In this document: positions 33,280-42,840 of the stretch, in pieces
Layout of the letters: every line of letters starts with the position of its first letter
How positions within the stretch are numbered: position 1 is the stretch's first letter
Assembly (NCBI GenBank): GCA_019188255.1
Contig: JAETXT010000009.1
Coordinates: 3,968,001 to 4,032,000, forward strand
Reading direction: 5' to 3'
Source of the DNA: Verticillium longisporum
Lineage: Eukaryota > Ascomycota > Sordariomycetes > Glomerellales > Plectosphaerellaceae
Length of the DNA: 64,000 bases
The notes under the pieces: generated by a model
The model's database searches: none
Told to the model about the DNA's origin: nothing
What the model saw: only the letters and a program-made list of their open reading frames with translations
Translations under genes and position numbers: made by a program

Positions 33280-34745
33280 GGCGGTTGTTTGTGTGAGGGT
33301 ATCGGTGTCGGCGGGCGACTTGGACCGGTACGCCGGACGAATTGAGCCGGTACGTCAGGGAGGTAAGGACTGACGAAGGGTTGGATAGGAGCAGCCCAGC
33401 TTGACTGAACGAGCTTGAGGATGTCTCATGCCGAAAGTTGGCGTGCTCCCCCTCATCGTTATAAGCTGTTCCCTCCAGACGCGTGCACTGCAACAACCAT
33501 TGCCACGCGACCCGATCTCGGGACAAAACACCACGACGAGGGTGGTTGACATCATGGTGGGTAAATTGGCACGCCCCTCTGGCAGCCCTCTGATGTCCCA
33601 ATGAGAAGCCTCTCCGAGTCACGATAGCAGACAGGGCTCCGGGTAGACCCCGGTTTCCACCAATCGGCCGGAGATGAGTTTGAACGATTCTCGAGATCAA
33701 CGGATGCTCTGAATTCTAACGGCGCGCAACCGGATGAGAGGAGACGATGCCTCGGCGTGGTCTAGTGTCGTATCGGACGTGGGGAAGAGAGAACCGTGGC
33801 GCATCAGGCTCATCTTCGCTTTGCGGGGGTTGCATCGCGCAAGGCACGCCAGAGATGTGTGCCGGGACTCTCTCCGCCGAGGGGCCGAGTGGCACATGGC
33901 GAACCTTCATTTCCCCTGACAGGAGGCGTTGTCGGCAGACTCGGGGGCGCGTCTGGAAGAGGGCAAACGCAGCGGGGGACCTGCGCACTAGTGATGCGGG
34001 GGGGAAACGGCGGGGGAAGAAGGGAAAGGGGCACGCCAAGAGACAGGGGAGAGTCTTCCTTGTGCGATTGAGAGCCGAGTAAGCGTGAAAGATGAAGGGT
34101 TGAAAGGATGAAGGGAGGAGGTGTGGATGAGCGGCAATTGAGCGGATGACGCGATCCCGATCAGTCTCCACGGCGGGGACGAGCAAGGTGAGCGGGGTGA
34201 GCAAGGTGAGCAAGGTGAGCAAGGTCAGCAATGTCATAGCAAGGTGAGATAAGGTAAGCACCTAAGGTGAGTAAGGTAAGGCAAGGTGGAGGAGGACAAG
34301 CAAGCGAGAGCAAGAAAATCGGAGAAGACCCTGACTGAAAGAAGCTTGAAAGCTCGGCGCGCGGACCGAACCGCGGCCTGCAATAGAGGCCGAAGAGAAA
34401 AAATGACACCATCTTCGTTATCTTTCAGTCATCGGCCGTGCTGCTCAAAATCCTCAGTTATTAGTCTCTTCTTTTATTTCACGCATGACGCGATTCTCTC
34501 CCTCGGCCCAGAAGATGGAGCCAGAAAAAAATTGCTTGTGCTCTTCGAACGGAACTGTCGGCAGCACGATCGCTGCGATCATCGGAGGCCATTGGGGGGG
34601 AAACGTCTTCAATTGGGAGGTTGGCCGCCAGCGACAGCCTCAGTGACGTTCGAACATTGTCGTCCCACGTGTTCGCTCACTCTACCACGGTACACACAGA
34701 CTCTCGGGCTGAAGCCCAGCGACCACGATGTTGACAATGACGACC
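33280..34745. other. Long intergenic region with tandem repeats
   Basis: Promoter of the PL26 gene and 3' flank of the transporter gene. Overlapping GC-rich frames on both strands (33209-33700, 33716-34261, 33747-34082) have no domain. A purine-rich GGTGAGCAA-type repeat at 34184-34290 explains the Leu/Thr-repeat frame on the minus strand. Confidence 0.5.
34184..34290. repeat. Short tandem repeat array (GCAAGGTGA-like unit)
   Basis: About ten imperfect 9-10 base units of the form GCAAGGTGA / GAGCAAGGT / TAAGGTGAG run head to tail. The first units are the most regular and the later ones drift. The array lies between genes and gives a false Leu-Thr repeat frame on the minus strand. Confidence 0.75.
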
Positions 34746-36781
34746 CTAATACGTATACCTGAACTTCTTGTTCTCCCTGTCCGTCATTTGAGCCCAGACC
34801 TCGGGTGACAGGTACGACGCCTCGGTCTCCGCCTCGGCATCCAACGTCGAGCTGTTACGCTTCTTGTTCGTCCAAGCATAGTAGGCGATGAGACACACGG
34901 TCACAAAGGCACAGCCGGCCTGCGTGCCCATGACGGCGAGCTTGGCGGGGATGTAGTCCGGCGCGTCGCGGGCCTGGAATGTCTGGGGGCCGATGATGTT
35001 GCCCAGCGAAAACGAACCGCTGACAATGGCCACGGCGAATGCGCGCTTCGTGGCGCCGGCAACGTTGGCAGCCGTCCACTGTGAGACACGGGTTCATATC
35101 AGTCTCGTTTCCCCTTTCTGGACTGGAATGCCGTGTCTGGTGGTCGGGCCGAGCAGATGGCAGATGGGACCACGAGCGAGAGAAAAGTGTGACTTACAGC
35201 GTAGAAGACGGTCAGCGGGGCGACAACCGCATTGACAAGGTAGATGCCTGCCAGACACCCGGAACGGTTGGTCACGGGCAGGAATGACATGAGGGCGCCG
35301 CCCATGATGCTGCCAAGTTGTTAGTCAAGGCCGATGCCTTCAGCTGCTTAGGACTCACGCTGGACAGATACAGGCAACGATCCAAGCCCATCGGTGGGAC
35401 TTGATACGAATGCCGAAGCCGACAAACAACGTGAAGAAGATGCTGACGACGCCCGACGGCATGTTCATGAGGGCCGCCTTCTTGGGCGTATATCCGAGGT
35501 TTCGAATCAGCGTCGCCGAGTAGGTGGTGACGACGCCGCTGGACACGGAGAGCTGAAAAGGGGTACATGCCGTGTCAGTCACGACTCTATGAAATCACCT
35601 GCACGTGGCTGTGGACCGGGCATGTGTTTGGGGGAACCAGGTAGATGGAACTCACCAGCACAACGGCAAGGACCATGAGATAGATCTGAGGGTCCGCGAG
35701 GGCCTCCAAGATCTGTCTGGGACGGAACTTTTTGTCCGTGATGCCCGTCTGGTTGACGCTTACGTGCTTCAGGAGGGCGACCTTCTCGCCGTCAGTCATC
35801 CACCGCGCCTTCATGGGCGTATCAGGCAGCAATAGGAACGTGGCCACGCCAATGACGACGGTCACAACGCCGAGCGTGATGAACATGATGCGCCATCCCG
35901 CCAACCCGGCGCCAGTGATATGCTGGAACCCGTAGGACAGCGCGCCGCCCATGATCTGCCCGAGCCCGAGACCAAGGTACCAGAAGGAGAAGCGTGGGGC
36001 CTGCTCCGACTTGGTATAGTACTGACTGCTGATGAGCATGAGCGAGGGCCCGATGGTCGCCTCAAAGACGCCTAGGAAGATGCGCGACACGAGCATTGTC
36101 GTGTAGTTGTGCGCTGCTGCGCCGCATGCGGTCGCAATGCCCCAGGCCACGACGTTGAAACCGAGCCATTTGGCTGCGGGGACGGCTTGGAGGAAGTAGA
36201 CTAAAGGGCAAGGCAAGACGATGCGGGTCAGCATGATGACTTTGGCCTGGCGGGAGGGGCAGATGCCGAGACAGCGAGCGGCGCGCAGCCTGGCACGGGG
36301 AGCGCTCGAGTGGTAGCTCGCTACGGATATCACTTACTGTTAGGAATCTCAAAGCACAGTAGGCCAACGAAGAGAAAGGTCGCCACATTGGAGAAATCAT
36401 TGCCCTGAAGGTTGAGGTCATCGCGAATACCCATGACAGCAGCGTACTGTATTTCACAAGCCAAGGTCAGCAACTGAGAACACCGAGCGGGTTGTCCATC
36501 GTTCCGTAATGCCAGGGAACACCTACATTGAGGATGACCTTGTCGAGGAACTGCATTGTGTAGCAGCAAAACATCAGCGGCACAATGTGCCAGTCAATCT
36601 TGCGCCGGAGTTTCGCAAGGTCTACCTGCTCGTGGTCCATGCCCCGGTTGGCGTTAAGATACTCCCAGGCGGCATCGACGCGGTTTGTGTCAGGCGAAGC
36701 GTCGGCCCTCGGCACCGCTGCAGAGGCCTCGAGAGGATTGCCCTTGCCCTCGTGGGTAGAATTTTCACCGGTCGACGACAT
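34746..36781 (-). CDS. MFS transporter, anion:cation symporter (Dal5/allantoate-type) family
   Basis: Six exons on the minus strand (36781-36527, 36446-36338, 36200-35656, 35552-35359, 35309-35198, 35078-34746) with introns of 80, 137, 103, 49 and 119 bp give 515 residues. The family signature is clear: a cytosolic N-terminus ending in LRRKIDWHIVPLM, helix 1 with FLDKVILNYAAVMGIRDDL, then NDFSNVATFLFVGLLCFEIPN, the LVSRIFLGVFEATIGPSLMLI helix and a central WRIMFITLGVVTVVIG segment followed by FLLLPDTP. The C-terminal half has GYTPKKAALMNMPSGV and a closing NIIGPQTF region. This is the fungal ACS group (allantoate, nicotinate, vitamin or small organic anions); the substrate is unknown. All 12 helices can be traced. 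The protein is expected in the plasma membrane. Confidence 0.92.
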
Positions 36782-37309
36782 GACTGCTTGTGCTTGTAGT
36801 ATGATCGTTGCGTTGCCGTTCGCGACTGGGGTGAAGAAAGGGAAAGAATGGCAGGCGGGATAAAAGGGGAGTGCGAGCTTTCCAGTACTGCTCACAGGGG
36901 AATGGTCTCAGACACGAACGATGATCGACAGCACCAGGGAGAAGCTGACGCAGACGAGACCACGCGCGGATTCCAACGGGGCCAACCAGAAAAAGAAAGT
37001 CAGAATAAAGATGATGAGCTGGCAGCTGAAGGTGTTGGTGGAAGCTGGGTTGCCGAGTCACTTGAGACGAGTAATCGGATCTTCCGCGCGGGTTATATGA
37101 GGCTGCATGAGACAGATGCGACAAAGGGTAAGGGCAGAACGGCCAATGTGGCCAATATGAGGACCCGATGAACACCGAACTGAACCTGGTCCGCCAAGCT
37201 GACAATCTTTGTACAATATCCGAATGAATACTATCCCTTTGAACACGAGAACGACCTCAGGTATACGAGGCCCACAGGCAGCGGCCATACTGCCTTCCTA
37301 ATTAGGACT
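36782..37309. other. Promoter of the MFS gene and border of the AT-rich block
   Basis: No gene is supported. The right part carries a 37-base motif (37229-37265) also found at the start of the second AT-rich block. Confidence 0.5.
37229..37265 (+). repeat. Border motif, copy 1 (less mutated)
   Basis: This 37-base segment beginning TACTATCCCTTTGAA recurs at 52217-52253 with four substitutions. Both sit at the outer edge of an AT-rich block and both are followed by a looser match ending in AGAGCGCTA. It is probably the worn end of the repeat that fills the blocks. Confidence 0.6.
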
Positions 37310-38070
37310 AGTGCACTCTAGAGCGCTACCTTCTAGTACCTATACCGATACCTAGGGCTACTAATTCCTTCTACTATATCTACCTACGACCTCCTTTATA
37401 AAGTACCTTATAATGCCTACGCTTAACGTTATTAGTTTATCGATATAGGCTTTATAGTACCTTTAATTACTAATAAATCTATAGTAGAACAAAGTACTAT
37501 CGAGCTTAGAGATATAGGTACTCGTCGTCCTAAAGTATCGCCTCTACTAAATGCCTCTATAGATATCGAATTTAGACCCCTCTATATCCTACGATTCTAG
37601 CATTCCTTCCCTAAAGCCCTATCGCCTACGCTTCTCGGCCTATTCTACGACTTTATACCCCCTAGCCTTATTAAGCTCTAAATAGGCTATATAAATATTA
37701 TTATTACTTTATATTAATAGAGTAACTAGTACCCGATTTCTATATTTAAATTATACTTATTTCTAGATATCCTTTTCTTTATACGAATATCCTCTAAATT
37801 TCGCTTATTAAGTTATATTATTAGAATATTTATAAATATAACTTAGGGTATTTATTAGGATAATATAGAATATAATTCTCCTAATTAATATTAGAATAGT
37901 AATCTCTTCCATTATAGAAATAGGATTTCCTATTCTAAATCTTATTCTAGCCTTTATTCCCTATTTATTAACTATTAGGTTTAGTATTAGGGCTATTAGG
38001 GCCCTTATTTATAAAGCTCCTATTATAGAAACTAATATTATATTTATATTAAGGATAATACTATATTATA
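37310..38070. repeat. AT-rich, RIP-degraded repeat block, part 1
   Basis: The sequence turns abruptly AT-rich, with strings of TA steps and very few CpA or TpG dinucleotides, as repeat-induced point mutation leaves them. No frame longer than chance survives. Its right part (from about 37,860) matches 62,190-62,394 in the same orientation. The block is cut by transposon copy 1 at a TA. Confidence 0.85.
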
Positions 38071-38116
38071 ACGTAATCCACAAGCGAGTGGTTCACCCAA
38101 GCGAGTGGTTCACTTC
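38071..38116 (+). repeat. 5' terminal inverted repeat, transposon copy 1
   Basis: It begins ACGTAATCC after a TA. It contains the motif GCGAGTGGTTCAC twice, 17 bases apart (from about 38084 and 38101), a likely pair of transposase-binding sites. Confidence 0.9.
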
Positions 38117-38168
38117 GCCCGGGCCCACGACCTACACCTGAATTCTACAGATTCCACCTCCGCCCGCG

Positions 38169-39317
38169 ATGGAGACTCTTTCAAAAGAAGGTCAATTATT
38201 CCTTGCTATCCAAGCTATGGACAATGACCCGAACCTAAGCGCCCGGAGTGCTGCGAGGATCTACACCGTCCCCTTAACGACGCTCCTCCGACGCCAGAAG
38301 GGCAAACCCTCCCGACGCGAAAGCCCGCCCAATTCTGCCAAATTAACAGTACTAGAAGAGAAAACTATTGTCGAATATATCCTTGACCTAGATGCGCGAT
38401 CTTACCCTCCCCGGTTGGGTGAGGTCGGAGATATGGCGAATCGCCTGCTTGCCGACCGTGACGCGCCACGCGTCGGGAAGAACTGGGCCGCAAACTTCGT
38501 CAAACGGCAACCAGAGCTCCGGACGCGTTTCTTTCGCAAGTACGACTACAAGAGGGCCCAATGCGAAGATCCGGACGCGATAAACGCGTGGTTCCGCCTC
38601 GTGCATAACATGATCGCCAAGTACGGCATCCAAGAGGCTGACATGTACAACTTTGACGAGACCGGCTTCCAGATGGGCGTTATCGCCAACGGAATGGTCG
38701 TGACCAGTTCGGAAAGACGGTCCAATGTGAAGATGAGGCAGCCAGGCAACCGGGAATGGGTTACGGTGATCCAGGGCGTTGGCGCGTTGGGTTTCTCCGT
38801 CCCGCCGTTCATCGTGGTTTCGGGCAAGTACCACCTCTCGAGCTGGTACCAGGACGACGCGATTTCTCGCGACTGGAGAATCGCAACATCTCCAAACGGC
38901 TGGACGACGAATGATATTGGTCTGGAATGGATTCGGCATTTTGACAGGCATACAAAGTCCCGTACTTCGGGCGGTTATCGCCTACTGATCCTGGATGGCC
39001 ACGAAAGTCACCACTCGGTCGACTTCGAACTCTACTGCAAGGAGAACAACATCATCACACTCTGTATGCCTCCTCATTCGTCACATCTACTCCAGCCTCT
39101 CGATGTTGGGTGTTTTGGCCCACTAAAGAAAGCATACGGTCGGCAAATCGAGGATAGGATGAGGGCGGGTACAACGCACATCAGCAAAGAGGACTTCTTC
39201 CCGGCGTTTTCGGCTGCATTTCAGCAAGCAATGACAGAAAAAACATCCAGGGAGGCTTTCGAGGAGCGGGGCTTGTCCCCCATAACCCGGAAACAGTCCT
39301 GTCAAAGCTGGATGTGA
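38169..39317 (+). CDS. DDE transposase, catalytic part (Fot1/pogo family), copy 1
   Basis: 382 residues. The N-terminal 130 residues form the helix-turn-helix/CENP-B-type DNA-binding region (LSARSAARIYTVPLTTLLRR, then the KTIVEYILDLD segment). The catalytic core follows: first Asp in NFDETGFQMG, second in LLILDGHESHH, third in LLQPLDVGCFGPLK. Exactly 35 residues lie between the second and third Asp, the DD35D spacing of Fot1/pogo. The frame ends soon after EERGLSPIT, where relatives continue into a C-terminal tail. Here that tail is in the -1 frame, starting PETVLSKLDVRLR, so one base of a C run near 39286-39290 seems to be missing. The catalytic triad itself is intact. Confidence 0.95.
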   Translation: METLSKEGQLFLAIQAMDNDPNLSARSAARIYTVPLTTLLRRQKGKPSRRESPPNSAKLTVLEEKTIVEYILDLDARSYPPRLGEVGDMANRLLADRDAPRVGKNWAANFVKRQPELRTRFFRKYDYKRAQCEDPDAINAWFRLVHNMIAKYGIQEADMYNFDETGFQMGVIANGMVVTSSERRSNVKMRQPGNREWVTVIQGVGALGFSVPPFIVVSGKYHLSSWYQDDAISRDWRIATSPNGWTTNDIGLEWIRHFDRHTKSRTSGGYRLLILDGHESHHSVDFELYCKENNIITLCMPPHSSHLLQPLDVGCFGPLKKAYGRQIEDRMRAGTTHISKEDFFPAFSAAFQQAMTEKTSREAFEERGLSPITRKQSCQSWM

Positions 39318-39823
39318 GGTTGAGGACGACGACGCCTCCGGGGACGTCCCACGGGGAGCGTGATTCTTGGGTCTCTAAGACGCCCACTAACCTGCTCGAG
39401 GCAGGTTCCCAGACTGACTTCATCAAAGGGCGAATCTCACGCCACCAGGGAAGCTCCCCAACGTCAATTTTAGATGCTGTTGACTATCTTGCGAAGGGGA
39501 CGCGGGGTGTTATGCACCAGATCGCTCTTTTGAAGTCAGAGGTTATGATCCTTCGAGAGGAAAATGCTACACTAAGCCGACGCCGGAGGGCCAAAAAGCT
39601 ACGTCTCCGGGAAGGAGGAAGCATGGCTGTAGGCGAGGGACAGGACAAGATTGCTCAGAAGGAAGTAGATATCCAGATAAAAGAGGAAACGCTGCAGAAC
39701 CCGGGTCCCGCGTCGTGGTCCCAGCCGAAGAAACGATGCTGTAGCGTATGCGGGAAGACCGGCCACAACGCGAGAACTTGTCAGGTAGCTATCTCATCGT
39801 CTGCAAAAGACGAGGAGGAGTGA
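39314..39823 (+). CDS. Transposase C-terminal part with zinc knuckle, copy 1
   Basis: The listed frame begins at a GTG overlapping the stop of the catalytic part, but it is open further upstream in the -1 frame, so it most likely belongs to one original protein of about 550 residues, the size usual for Fot1. It contains WVSKTP, a coiled-coil helix (LLKSEVMILREENATLSRRRRAKKLR) and a CCHC zinc knuckle (CSVCGKTGHNARTC, C-x2-C-x4-H-x4-C) near the end. Knuckles bind nucleic acid. With no ATG start of its own it is probably not translated separately unless ribosomes shift frame. Confidence 0.8.
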   Translation: MRLRTTTPPGTSHGERDSWVSKTPTNLLEAGSQTDFIKGRISRHQGSSPTSILDAVDYLAKGTRGVMHQIALLKSEVMILREENATLSRRRRAKKLRLREGGSMAVGEGQDKIAQKEVDIQIKEETLQNPGPASWSQPKKRCCSVCGKTGHNARTCQVAISSSAKDEEE

Positions 39824-39884
39824 TTTTAATTGATTTACGGCGTTTGGGTTGAGGTTTTCCTCGGAATGTTTGTCGGGTCGGGGT

Positions 39885-39930
39885 GAAGTGAACCACTCGC
39901 ATGGGTGAACCACTCGCTTGTGGATTACGT
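39885..39930 (-). repeat. 3' terminal inverted repeat, transposon copy 1
   Basis: The inverted partner of the 5' repeat, ending GGATTACGT before TA. It differs at one inner base and likewise holds two GAGTGGTTCAC motifs. Confidence 0.9.
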
Positions 39931-42085
39931 TATAGAAGTACTATTAATCTAATACTAAATAAAGAGCTATTCTATTAGAACTATTATTTTAGCTTTTAGA
40001 TTATTCCCCCTAATTCTATATTAGAATAACTTATTTACTAGGAAGTATACTATATAAGTATTTATTAGTTTGCTCTTAGGATTAGATTTAAAAGTATTAT
40101 CTACTCCTAGTTTATTAGAAATAGGATTATCTAATTCCGAGCTCTTAATAGGTTCTATTATTATTAAAAACTAATAGTATCCCTTCTATTAATCCCTATA
40201 TACTTTCTATATACGTTTCTATTACTCTTTTAAATATTATTATTCCTTAGGAGAATACTTCGTTAATCTATAATCTAGTTTAGAGTATATCTAGTATTTA
40301 CGAATTCTAGATAATTAATAATTATTAGTTCTATATACTAACTACTCTCTACGATCTCCCTTTCTATTAGCTTAGTAATATCCGCTCCTATAATATCTAT
40401 TAGTATAAAAGTACTTAAACGTTCTAGTATTCTCCTCTACTTTTAATATACTCTTAAGCTATATAGATAGTATATTAAAAGATCGCTTTAATCTTATTAA
40501 TATACTCTTTAGCTCTAGGATACTTTAAACTGCTCTTAGAGTATTTATATAGAGATAAATCTCTTCCTTAAACGTAGAATTAAATATTCTCTAATATTAT
40601 TAAAGCTTATTTAGAAAGATCTAGAGAATTTCTATTTATAGCTTTCTTATATTATTAGCTTCTATTATTATAGAGTAGAACGTTATTAAGCTTTAATCTA
40701 TATAATATTATATTTTATTAATCTCTAAATTAAATTATTATTTAATTATTAAATATATTTAATAGAATCCTATACTCCTATTTATATATTCTAGGAAGAA
40801 AGTTTATATATACCCTAAAAGTATATTTAGGAAGAGTATATAGAGCTATATATAATAGATTTATAATAGTTTATAAATATCTATAAAGATATATATTTTA
40901 TTATTAAGGATATTATAGATCTCCTTAGAATAATTATTCTCCTTATTCTAGAGTAATATAAATTATTTAATTATAGCTCTATCGATTAATTAATTTACCG
41001 ATTTATATAATAATAGAATATAATATTAAATTAATAGGTTCTAAGTAATATTTAGAAGTAAAGTTTTATTTCTTTATAATTAAAATATAATCTCTTATTA
41101 ATTAGATTACTTATTCTATTAATTAAATAACCCTAGAACTAAGGGCTATTAGGGATCTATCCTCCTTATTTATAGTTTTCGGATTTAGGATAGCTAAGTA
41201 TTCCTTATAGATTATTATTCATCGTCCTATTAATCTCCCTATTCCTCTACTCTTTAGAATATTAAATCCTAATTAATAATAATTAATTCTATTATATTAA
41301 GTATTTCCTCTTATAAGAATATTAATATTAATCTCTTTAATATTTTAGTATTTATTATTCTTAGAAGAGGGATCCTATATTCTATTAGATATACCTTTAG
41401 TATTTAAATAATTATTATATTATAGGAATTAAAGTTATCTTTAATCTAGCTTTAGAAGTCTTTAATAAACGCTTCTAGGAAGTAAACTCCTTTTATAATC
41501 CTATATATACTTATTATTTTAAAGATCTAAGCGCTCTTAAGATCTATAGATACTAAATCTAGTAATCTAGGGAATTATAATTCTATTCTATTAATAATAA
41601 AGTTAATATCGAGACCCTTTTTAACCTTCTATATTAAATATAATATATTAAGTTCTTCTAGAATATTATCGAACTCCTATTATATCTTTTAATACTCTCT
41701 AGCTCTATTATAGAGCTATTATCATAATCCGAGGAGCTTATTATTATTAATTTTATTAAAGCTCTATTATAGCTAATTAACTATTCTATAGAGCTTCGTT
41801 TATTAGGGTTAATAGCTAGTAATATAGCCTAAATAGTAATCTTAAATATAGGAGTCCTAAGATACTCGAAGTAGATAGTACTCCTATAGATTATATAATA
41901 GAGGATTTCTCTATTATTAAGCTCTTATAAGAATCCTAAAATACTTAAAGTAAATAGTATTCTTACGATTACTTATAAAGTATAATTAATAAGCTTATAT
42001 ATAGTAAACTTATTATTTATAGGATCGATCTTAACTTCTCTACCTCTAGCTATTCTATATTATATTAAATATAATATTAATTAGT

Positions 42086-42375
42086 ATTAAGAGGGCTTTA
42101 TTATTTATATAAACCTTAATTTATTACTTTAGCTATATTTAAGAGCTCTAAATAGGTAGGGTAGGTAATATAAGATTTATAATAATTATTAATACTATCT
42201 CTCTAAATTACTACTATCTACGTAAATTAGATATACTTATCTAATTTACCGATTATATAAGCTATGAATTACGTACTTCTAAGAGCTATGAATCCTAGCC
42301 CCGGTAATTACTATATCGGTAAATCCTATATAGTAATTACCGCCCTAGGCGATTCCCTAATATTAGTTTAATAGT
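42086..42375 (+). repeat. Dispersed repeat of about 290 bp, copy A
   Basis: Matches 55717-56010 in the same orientation, with several blocks of 20 or more identical bases despite heavy AT drift elsewhere. It contains the 41-base hairpin at 42302-42342. Confidence 0.75.
42302..42342. repeat. Perfect 15-bp-stem hairpin (copy A)
   Basis: CGGTAATTACTATAT is followed by an 11-base loop and its exact reverse complement. The second copy at 55933-55973 keeps all but one pair. Confidence 0.85.
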
Positions 42376-42404
42376 TATATATTATTATAGAATAGAATAG
42401 CCTG

Positions 42405-42545
42405 CCCTATAGCCCTGCCTTATAGCCGCCTATAGCCTGGCCTATAGCCTGACCTATAGGTACGTAATCGATCTATAGGTACGTAACCTGCCTATAGGTA
42501 TATAACCTGCCTATAGGTACGTAACCTGCTTATAGGCATATAACC
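42405..42545. repeat. Short tandem array (CCTATAGGTACGTAA-like unit)
   Basis: Imperfect units of about 19 bases built from CCTGCCTATAGG plus TACGTAA or TATATAA repeat about six times, after a run of shorter CCTATAGC-type units. The array is locally richer in GC than the surrounding block. Confidence 0.7.
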
Positions 42546-42840
42546 TACTTCTACTTACTTAAGTATATATAGCCTACCTACCTAGATAGCTAAATTCATC
42601 TATCTTATACTTATAGAATAGCTATATAGCTTCTATTAAGTATTCCTAGTATAACGCCTGCCTGGTCCCTAAGACCTGACTCTAGACCTAGCCCCCTAGA
42701 GCTATAGCTTTTTCTATATATATTATCTAGTTAGCGATAGCTTTATTTACTAATTTAAACTATATTAAATCCAGTTAATTAATCTAAATAGTTAAATCTA
42801 TAGTCCGAAATATATTAAATAGTCAATTCTACCCCTAATA

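Larger units (their letters stand above)
38071..39930 (+). mobile_element. Fot1/pogo-type DNA transposon, copy 1 (1,860 bp)
   Basis: A complete element bounded by 46-bp terminal inverted repeats (38071-38116 and 39885-39930, one mismatch at base 30 of the repeat) and flanked by TA on both sides, the Tc1/mariner-superfamily target. It holds a DDE transposase part and a separate zinc-knuckle part. Base composition is normal and unlike the AT-rich DNA on both sides. A related repeat at 62,190-64,000 shows the same flanks joined without the element, confirming the ends. It is nearly identical to the inverted copy at 58798-60657. Confidence 0.95.
39931..42840. repeat. AT-rich, RIP-degraded repeat block, part 2
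   Basis: Continuation of the interrupted repeat. Bases from 39931 to about 41,530 match 62,395-64,000 in the same orientation with many transitions, so two ancient copies of one element are present. The match continues to the window end. No gene is left. Towards 42.1-42.4 kb it holds a segment of about 290 bp shared with 55.7-56.0 kb, and then a short tandem array. The AT bias fades by about 42,840. Confidence 0.85.

Noticed and set aside
33716..34261. Minus-strand protein with a Leu-Thr repeat N-terminus
   Set aside because: The repeat is a translation of the GCAAGGTGA-type tandem array, and the rest has no family features.
34184..34290. CRISPR-like direct repeats
   Set aside because: Units are only 9-10 bases, imperfect and without spacers; the genome is fungal. 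It is a minisatellite.
39290..39317. Programmed -1 ribosomal frameshift site in the transposase
   Set aside because: No X XXY YYZ heptamer in the right phase and no obvious downstream pseudoknot. A one-base deletion explains the data more simply, though the shared state is reported as a finding.
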